DNA of 64,000 bases, taken from Flavobacterium humi (GTDB taxonomy: Bacteria > Bacteroidota > Bacteroidia > Flavobacteriales > Flavobacteriaceae). Below the pieces are notes generated by a model, which was given only the letters and a program-made list of their open reading frames with translations, searched no databases and was not told the origin of the DNA. The stretch lies in contig NZ_SRLH01000002.1 of the NCBI RefSeq assembly GCF_004745595.1, forward strand, positions 310,001 through 374,000, given 5' to 3'. Shown in pieces: positions 58,587 to 64,000 of this stretch (positions within the stretch are counted from its first letter, which is position 1; each line of letters begins with the position of its first letter). Position numbers and translations under genes: made by a program.

Positions 58587-58622
58587 ATGAATAGTTTAAT
58601 CACAAAAAAAGAAATTCTATGA
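58587..58622 (+). CDS. Possible 11-codon leader peptide of padR
   Basis: An ATG at 58587 opens MNSLITKKEIL and stops at TGA (58620-58622), which overlaps the padR ATG (ATGA). Two adjacent 13-bp direct repeats (CAATCATCAATCA at 58558 and 58571) come just before it. It may serve translational coupling; it may also be chance. Confidence 0.35.
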   Translation: MNSLITKKEIL

Positions 58623-58951
58623 ACATTGAGAACACAAAAGCTCAGATGAGAAAAGGCGTTTTGGAATTTTGCATCTTATCGGTCTTAAAAGAAAAAGATG
58701 CCTATACTTCTGAAATCCTGGACACACTGAAAAACGCAAAGCTACTCGTAGTGGAAGGAACAGTATACCCTTTACTTACAAGACTAAAAAACGATGGTTT
58801 GCTAAGCTATCGTTGGGAAGAATCAACATCGGGGCCACCAAGGAAATATTACGGATTAACCGATGAAGGACAATTTTTTTTAACAGAATTAAATAGCACC
58901 TGGACAGAATTGTCAGATGCGGTAAACATAATAACCATACAAAACAAATAG
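58619..58951 (+). CDS. PadR family regulator
   Basis: A 110-residue winged-helix regulator: KGVLEFCILSVLKEKDAYTSE, VEGTVYPLLTRLKNDGLLSY and SGPPRKYYGLTDEG are the PadR signature. The short form (PadR-s1-like) lacks the long C-terminal dimer helix. It starts two genes into the module and ends two bases before the PspC gene, so it likely controls this operon. Confidence 0.9.
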   Translation: MNIENTKAQMRKGVLEFCILSVLKEKDAYTSEILDTLKNAKLLVVEGTVYPLLTRLKNDGLLSYRWEESTSGPPRKYYGLTDEGQFFLTELNSTWTELSDAVNIITIQNK

Positions 58952-58953
58952 CC

Positions 58954-60666
58954 ATGAACAAAACAGTAAATATGAATTTAGGAGGTTTTTTCTTTCACAT
59001 TGATGAAGATGCCTATCAGAAATTAAATCGCTATTTTGATGCTATAAAGCGATCCCTTTCCAATGAAGGACGTGAGGAAATCATGAACGACATCGAAAGT
59101 CGAATTTCAGAGCTTTTTTCTGAAAAACTAACCAATGACAAACAGGTTCTTGGCATAAAAGACGTGGACGATGTAATTGCGGTTATGGGTCAGCCGGAAG
59201 ATTATAAAATTGAAGACAACGAGCCTTCAGGCGAGAATTATGCCTATGCGACAAACCGTTCCAAAAAACTATACCGTGACAAAGAAGGCGGTATTTTAGG
59301 CGGTGTTGCAGCCGGTTTGGGCCATTATTTTGGCGTGGACAAGGTTTGGATCAGGATTGCATTGGTTTTATTGGTTTTTGCCGGATTCGGTACCGGGATA
59401 ATCGCTTATATTGTTTTGTGGGCTGTTACTCCTGAAGCGATTACCACATCTGAAAAACTGGAAATGAGCGGAGAACCTATCAATATTTCAAATATCGAGA
59501 AAAAAGTAAAGGAAGAATTTGAAAATGTATCCGAAAAATTCAAAAATGCCGATTATGGCAAATTAGGCAACCAGGCAAGGAACGGGGCCGAAAGAATTGG
59601 CAGTACATTAGGAGACATTTTCATAACCTTGTTTAATGTATTTGCAAAATTCATTGGTGCCATTATGGTTTTATTTGCCTCAATAGGTATCATTTCACTG
59701 CTTGTGAGTTTGTTTACCTTAGGTTCCACGTCCTTTATGAATGTGCCTTGGCTGGATTATTTCAATACATTCAATTACACAAATACCTCCATGTGGTTCA
59801 TCAGTTTATTGTTCTTTTTTGCTATAGGGATCCCGGTTTTCTTTTTCCTGATTTTAGGACTGAAGATATTGGTGGCCAATATGAGATCGATTGGGAACGT
59901 TGCAAAATATACCCTATTGGCTGTGTGGATCATCGCAGTTGGGATACTGATCCTTTTAGGAGTTCGCCAGGCTACTGAAATCGCTTTTGAAAACAAAGTA
60001 GTTGAAAAGAAAATCATTGATTTAAAGCCAAATGACACTCTTTTTGTGAAATTCAGGTACAATGATTATTACACTAAAGACATCTACCACACCGAAGACT
60101 TCAAGTTTGTGCAGGACGAATCCAACCACAACCTGATCTACTCTAATAATGTAAGGATTGAAGTGATGCCTACCGATGAAAACGTGGCATACCTTCAAAT
60201 TGAAAAAGAAGCCAATGGTAAATCTTTTACGGAAGCCAAAAAAAGAGCCGAGAAAATCAATTACGGATTCAAGATCGAAGGAAACCAGATCATCCTTGAC
60301 AATTATTTCCTTACGGATGTCAACAGCAAATACCGCGGCCAGGAAGTTTCCCTTTACCTGTATTTGCCAAAAGGAACGTTATTGAAACCGGATGCTTCGG
60401 TAGAACGTTATGATTCTTCAGACAGTGATTTCTTCCGTTTGAGAGACAGTTCAAATTATTCCTACAGGGTTGGTAACGAAAAAATAGAATGCCTGAATTG
60501 CCCTGCAGACGAAAACGATTATGATGATTCCGATACTGAAAACACTACAAAAGTCATCATCAATGAAGAAGGTGTCAAAATCGAAAACGATACGGTAATT
60601 TCGGATACGAAAGACATCAAAGAGCTTAAAATAAACAAGGACGGTATTATCATAAAGACAAAATAG
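58954..60666 (+). CDS. PspC-domain membrane protein
   Basis: A 570-residue protein. An N-terminal cytoplasmic helical region (1-95; HIDEDAYQKLNRYFDAIKRS) is followed by a PspC domain near 105-165 (LYRDKEGGILGGVAAGLGHYFGVD is present in pieces: GGILGGVAAGLGHYF, then VWIRIALVLL), three more hydrophobic segments to about 345, and a long soluble C-terminal domain. PspC domains sense or answer inner-membrane stress. Gene order PadR-PspC is conserved in Bacteroidetes. Confidence 0.88.
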   Translation: MNKTVNMNLGGFFFHIDEDAYQKLNRYFDAIKRSLSNEGREEIMNDIESRISELFSEKLTNDKQVLGIKDVDDVIAVMGQPEDYKIEDNEPSGENYAYATNRSKKLYRDKEGGILGGVAAGLGHYFGVDKVWIRIALVLLVFAGFGTGIIAYIVLWAVTPEAITTSEKLEMSGEPINISNIEKKVKEEFENVSEKFKNADYGKLGNQARNGAERIGSTLGDIFITLFNVFAKFIGAIMVLFASIGIISLLVSLFTLGSTSFMNVPWLDYFNTFNYTNTSMWFISLLFFFAIGIPVFFFLILGLKILVANMRSIGNVAKYTLLAVWIIAVGILILLGVRQATEIAFENKVVEKKIIDLKPNDTLFVKFRYNDYYTKDIYHTEDFKFVQDESNHNLIYSNNVRIEVMPTDENVAYLQIEKEANGKSFTEAKKRAEKINYGFKIEGNQIILDNYFLTDVNSKYRGQEVSLYLYLPKGTLLKPDASVERYDSSDSDFFRLRDSSNYSYRVGNEKIECLNCPADENDYDDSDTENTTKVIINEEGVKIENDTVISDTKDIKELKINKDGIIIKTK

Positions 60667-60672
60667 TCCCGC

Positions 60673-61746
60673 ATGAAAACCATAACCTTACCAAAAAGCA
60701 TTGCTTTCGGGATTGCCGCCCTGTTCCATTTCGGCCTTGCTGCCCAAAACAGCATTACCATTGAGAACAGGCCGGGGCAGCCGATAAAAGAGAAAATCGG
60801 GAACCAATACAGTTTGAATTTCGATTTCAGTATTGAAAACCATTCGGCCGACACTTTAAAATTAACACGTTTGGAAGTGCGCCTTTTAGACAAAGACAAT
60901 GTCCTGATACAACAAAAGTTCTTAGACAACAACGGTACGGCACCGAGCATTGGCACCATTCCAGACAATCAATGGAATGGTGTTTCAAAAGTCCTGGTTT
61001 TCAATCCGTTTCCTGAAATAAACAACCTGATCAGCAAATTGGAATATACGTTTACTTTTAATGATAAGATTGAAATAAAGAAAACGGTTGTCCCTCAGGA
61101 ATACCATCAGGCGCAGGATTTCATATTGCCTCTTAAAAAGAAGGTTTTGGTGTATGACGGGCACGATTTCAATTCGCACCACCGGCGTTTCAATTATGAA
61201 TTCCCGTTTATCCATGACTTGGGTTTTACCGGGAATTTCATGCGCTATGCGTACGATTTTGCGATATTGGATCCGGAAAACAGGCAATTTTCGGGCAAAG
61301 GAGAAAAAAATGAGGAATGGTTCGGTTTTGCCTCCGAAGTCCTGGCTGTCGCCGATGGGGAAATCATCGAGGTTGTCACCAACCAGGAAGACAACAAAAC
61401 ATTCGATGTCCCTTCACTGAAAGACCATCCGCTGGCCTTATACGGGAATTATGTTGTCATTAAACATGGCAAAGAAGTGTACAGTATGTATGGGCATTTA
61501 AAAAAACAAAGTTCGTCCGGCTTTACAATTGGGGATAAAGTCAAAAAAGGACAGGTTATTGGTTTGATAGGCACATCGGGAAGCTCATTTTTCCCACACT
61601 TGCATTTCGAGGTCCGGAACAATATTACGCATGAAGCGGAAGGAATTCCTTCTTACTTTTCGGATTTTTATGTAATTTTAGGCTCGGTTAAACAAGTGGT
61701 AAAAAAAGGGACCGTAAATACCGGAGATATTATTCAATCAAAATAA
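60673..61746 (+). CDS. M23 family (LytM-like) peptidase, one zinc ligand changed
   Basis: The protein has 357 residues with a signal peptide ending near residue 24 (GLAAQ). The M23 fold covers about 185-340. Asp195 (YAYDF), His275 (MYGHL) and His309/His311 (PHLHFEV) are visible. The first His of the HxxxD motif is replaced by Arg191; this occurs in some M23 groups, where HH at 169-170 might substitute. It should cut or bind peptidoglycan cross-bridges. It is six bases after the PspC gene. Confidence 0.85.
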   Translation: MKTITLPKSIAFGIAALFHFGLAAQNSITIENRPGQPIKEKIGNQYSLNFDFSIENHSADTLKLTRLEVRLLDKDNVLIQQKFLDNNGTAPSIGTIPDNQWNGVSKVLVFNPFPEINNLISKLEYTFTFNDKIEIKKTVVPQEYHQAQDFILPLKKKVLVYDGHDFNSHHRRFNYEFPFIHDLGFTGNFMRYAYDFAILDPENRQFSGKGEKNEEWFGFASEVLAVADGEIIEVVTNQEDNKTFDVPSLKDHPLALYGNYVVIKHGKEVYSMYGHLKKQSSSGFTIGDKVKKGQVIGLIGTSGSSFFPHLHFEVRNNITHEAEGIPSYFSDFYVILGSVKQVVKKGTVNTGDIIQSK

Positions 61747-61780
61747 AAAAAAACAAATAAATAAACAAACACACAAACCA

Positions 61781-62518
61781 ATGATTATGATAAAATTTAC
61801 GACACAATTAGTAAGACTGATAGTGGCAGCATGCATCGCCTTGTTATTCAATTCATGCAATGATATTGGCACAAGCATCAAAGGAAGCGGGAAAGTAGTT
61901 TCAAAAGAACGGACGGTACAGGATTTCACCAAAATAGAAGTCAGCAAAGGCCTGGAGTGCGAAGTGACCCAGGGAGACAAAACCGAAGTAATCGTAGAAG
62001 CAGACGATAACCTTCAGGACGGGATCATCACAACAGTTGAAAACGGTACGCTTAAAATTACCTCAAAGTACAATAACTACCGTAACGTAGCTTCTAAAAA
62101 GATCAAGGTACAAATGCCGAAAATTTCCGGACTGGAAACCACAAGCGGATCCAACCTGGTGACTACCAATACCCTTAAAGGAGAAAATATCTACTTAAAA
62201 TCAAGCAGCGGAAGCGATCTGGAAGCCAGCCTCGAAGTTGACAAGGTTATTTTGGAAGCCACCAGCGGAAGTAATTTGACCGTAGGAGGAAAAGCGCTTG
62301 AGGTTTCAACGGCCTCTTCCAGCGGAAGTACCATCGACGCTGGGAAATTAATGGCTAACGATATTACTTCGCAAAGTTCCAGCGGAAGCAATTCCGTAGT
62401 CAACCCAATCTTGTCATTAAAGGCCCATGCTTCGAGCGGAAGCTCTATAGAATATGAAAAAGCGCCTAAAAACCTGAACATCCAAAAGAATTCCGCAGGC
62501 GATGTAAGCCAGAAATAA
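61781..62518 (+). CDS. GIN-domain (DUF2807) lipoprotein
   Basis: A 245-residue lipoprotein (lipobox FNSC). From residue about 45 it forms a DUF2807/GIN right-handed beta-helix, seen as turns with repeated SSSGS motifs: TTSGSNLV, SSSGSDLE, ATSGSNLT, SSSGSTID, SSSGSNSV. Such proteins are surface or periplasmic and common in Bacteroidetes, role unknown. It closes the PspC operon. Confidence 0.87.
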   Translation: MIMIKFTTQLVRLIVAACIALLFNSCNDIGTSIKGSGKVVSKERTVQDFTKIEVSKGLECEVTQGDKTEVIVEADDNLQDGIITTVENGTLKITSKYNNYRNVASKKIKVQMPKISGLETTSGSNLVTTNTLKGENIYLKSSSGSDLEASLEVDKVILEATSGSNLTVGGKALEVSTASSSGSTIDAGKLMANDITSQSSSGSNSVVNPILSLKAHASSGSSIEYEKAPKNLNIQKNSAGDVSQK

Positions 62519-62536
62519 AAAAAAGCTTCAAATAAT

Positions 62537-62567
62537 AAAAATCATCTATCACAAGTAGATGATTTTT
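62537..62567 (+). terminator. Terminator between the two GIN genes
   Basis: The perfect stem AAAAATCATCTA/TAGATGATTTTT has a 7-base loop and ends with T residues. Confidence 0.85.
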
Positions 62568-62568
62568 T

Positions 62569-62576
62569 TATATTTG
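62569..62576 (+). promoter_or_regulatory. -7 box directly after the terminator
   Basis: TATATTTG fits TAnnTTTG and begins two bases after the terminator stem, 21 bases before the next start. No convincing -33 box. Confidence 0.4.
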
Positions 62577-62597
62577 TAAAACAAACACCCCCCAAAG

Positions 62598-63434
62598 ATG
62601 AAAAAAATTACATTGCTTTTTATTGTCGTTTTATGCTCTCATTTTGCTGTAGCACAAAAAAAGGAAAAAGTAAAAGGTTCAAAAATCGTCACGGTTGAAA
62701 AACACGATGTCGGATTATTTGACCAGATTGAGATTGAAGACAATGTAGAGGTTTTCATGACCAAAGGCGATAAAGGCGGTATTGAAATCGAGACTGATGA
62801 CAACCTGCACCAGGCCATCGATTACAAGGTATACGGCTCGGTGCTTCGGTTGAATACCAACAAAGACATCTCCGGATTTAAAAAACTGGAAATCAGGGTT
62901 ACTTACACTGACAGCTTAAAATTAATCATGGTCAAGCACGAAGCCCGGCTGAACCTGATTTCAGAAATGCAGCTCAATAATATTACCATCAAGACTTATG
63001 ACTATTCCAAGACGTTTGCCAATGTGAATTCACCTAATTTTACACTTTTGGCCAATGATAAATCAAAGATAGAATTAAACCTAAAAGGACAGGATTCTTT
63101 TGTGGAAATGAGCAAGAATGCAGAAATAAAAGCGTTGATTTCGTCCAATAAATTGAAATTTGACATGTACCAAAAATCAATAGCGGTGATTGAAGGCGAT
63201 ATCAATGAAATGAAACTCCGCCTGGACAACAATGCAAAATACACCGGCAAGAACCTGTCTTCAAAAATACTCAACCTTACTACCGAAGGCTATACCGACT
63301 GCAGCGTAAACACAAACGGCAGCTTATCCATTACGGCTTTGGGCAAATCTGAAATATACATTTACGGGGAACCGAAAATCGAACTCAAAAAATTTGGCGA
63401 TGACGCCGTTTTGTATAAAAAATCAAAACAATAG
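62598..63434 (+). CDS. Second GIN-domain (DUF2807) protein
   Basis: The protein has 278 residues with a signal peptide ending near residue 19 (AVAQ). The body repeats the GIN layout: LFDQIEIEDNVEVFMTKGD, then IEIETDDNLHQAI, then LRLNTNKDIS, but without the SSSGS turns of its neighbour. Probably periplasmic. It appears to have its own promoter and terminator. Confidence 0.83.
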   Translation: MKKITLLFIVVLCSHFAVAQKKEKVKGSKIVTVEKHDVGLFDQIEIEDNVEVFMTKGDKGGIEIETDDNLHQAIDYKVYGSVLRLNTNKDISGFKKLEIRVTYTDSLKLIMVKHEARLNLISEMQLNNITIKTYDYSKTFANVNSPNFTLLANDKSKIELNLKGQDSFVEMSKNAEIKALISSNKLKFDMYQKSIAVIEGDINEMKLRLDNNAKYTGKNLSSKILNLTTEGYTDCSVNTNGSLSITALGKSEIYIYGEPKIELKKFGDDAVLYKKSKQ

Positions 63435-63456
63435 CCTATTGGCATTGGGACAAATA

Positions 63457-63486
63457 AAAAATCCATCCTGTTACGGATGGATTTTT
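63457..63486. terminator. Bidirectional terminator
   Basis: The perfect stem AAAAATCCATCC/GGATGGATTTTT with a 6-base loop separates the GIN gene from convergent trxB. Confidence 0.88.
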
Positions 63487-63505
63487 TTATACTTGTTTGT
63501 AAGGA

Positions 63506-64000
63506 TTAATGTCCTTTGGCAGCCAGGTACCTTTCAGCATCCAAAGCAGCCATACATCCTGTGCCGGCAGCCGTGATAGCCTGTCTGTATACGTGGTCCG
63601 CTGCATCTCCTGAGACGAAAACCCCAGGGACATTCGTTTTGGAAGAACCCGGTGTATTGATGATATAGCCTACTTCATCAAGAGTGATATAGTCTTTGAA
63701 GATAGCTGTATTCGGGTTGTGGCCAATAGCTACAAAGAAACCTGTAGCAGGTATCTCTTTAATTTCCTGTGTCGATTTGTCCAGTACTTTCACTCCTGTA
63801 ACCACTTGCCCGTCTCCTATAACCTCAACGGTATCGGTATGCATCAGTATTTCGATATTTTCTGTTTTGCGTACGCGTTCCTCCATGATTTTGGAAGCTC
63901 TGAACTGTTCGCTTCTAACCAACATGGTTACTTTTTTACACATTTTAGATAAGTAATGCGCTTCTTCACAGGCACTGTCCCCTGCTCCAACGATAACTAC
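63506..64000 (-). CDS. trxB: Thioredoxin reductase TrxB, C-terminal part
   Basis: The gene runs off the window end; the frame is open to base 64000. Visible are the NADPH-binding GAGDSACEEA (complement of about 63960-63990), FFVAIGHNPNTAIF and the FAD-binding end GVFVSGDAADHVYRQAITAAG. The N-terminal FAD domain and the CxxC redox centre lie outside. The enzyme reduces thioredoxin with NADPH. Confidence 0.93.
   Translation of the reverse strand, partial: VVIVGAGDSACEEAHYLSKMCKKVTMLVRSEQFRASKIMEERVRKTENIEILMHTDTVEVIGDGQVVTGVKVLDKSTQEIKEIPATGFFVAIGHNPNTAIFKDYITLDEVGYIINTPGSSKTNVPGVFVSGDAADHVYRQAITAAGTGCMAALDAERYLAAKGH

Overview
The window looks like chromosomal DNA from a member of the Flavobacteriaceae, probably Flavobacterium or a close relative with moderately raised G+C. 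Four kinds of evidence support this. Several secreted proteins carry type IX secretion (T9SS) C-terminal signals: one of the gliding-motility-associated type and three of type A. A GldI-type lipoprotein immunophilin is present. PafA, DnaJ, YidC and MeaB are of the Bacteroidetes kind. Good promoters match the Bacteroidetes form (TTTG, about 20 bases, TAnnTTTG). I saw no rRNA, tRNA, CRISPR array, phage, insertion sequence or origin. Most of the window is core genome, with a few accessory surface-protein and regulatory loci.

Layout. 1-6.7 kb: two T9SS cargo proteins, the first truncated by the window edge and the second a beta-propeller/lipase-like fusion. 6.7-7.1 kb: a non-coding stretch with a tandem array of hairpins. 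7.1-12.6 kb (minus): alkaline phosphatase PafA, a nitronate monooxygenase-like flavoprotein, a T9SS subtilase and the tRNA thiolase MnmA. 12.8-22.1 kb (minus): a 1579-residue repeat surface protein, a MORN-like protein, YidC and PyrG. 22.5-29.7 kb (minus): small membrane or unknown proteins, OsmC, two LysM proteins and GuaA. 30.0-32.7 kb (plus): NrnA, GldI and a cyclophilin-FKBP fusion. 32.8-40 kb: a mixed block with an HxlR/DinB pair and its twin operator, an FAD-linked dehydrogenase, MeaB, a MATE exporter and small unknowns. 40.0-40.45 kb: non-coding, with an 11-bp tandem repeat and a strongly structured element just after the PPK2 gene. 40.5-46 kb: PPK2, two unknown or scramblase-like proteins, an ECF sigma operon with TonB-plug-like partners, and a histidine kinase. 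46.3-57.9 kb: an ABC-F factor, a beta-barrel protein, a DUF2007/degenerate DEAD-box/NtrC-like cluster, an ABC-2 exporter, DnaJ-GrpE, and a few enzymes. 58.1-63.4 kb (plus): an envelope module of DUF4870, PadR, PspC, M23 and two GIN-domain proteins. The window ends inside trxB.

How the genes fit together. The main theme is building and looking after the cell envelope: T9SS cargo, periplasmic folding factors (GldI and the dual immunophilin), membrane insertion (YidC), LysM proteins, the PspC module and an ECF sigma operon. The best candidates for something undescribed are the structured element at 40298-40450, the hairpin array at 6841-6979, the ECF sigma operon with receptor-less plug domains, the NtrC-like ATPase without a DNA-binding domain next to a half-size DEAD-box protein, and the paired LysM proteins. 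Functions are inferred from protein motifs read by eye; no database search was run.
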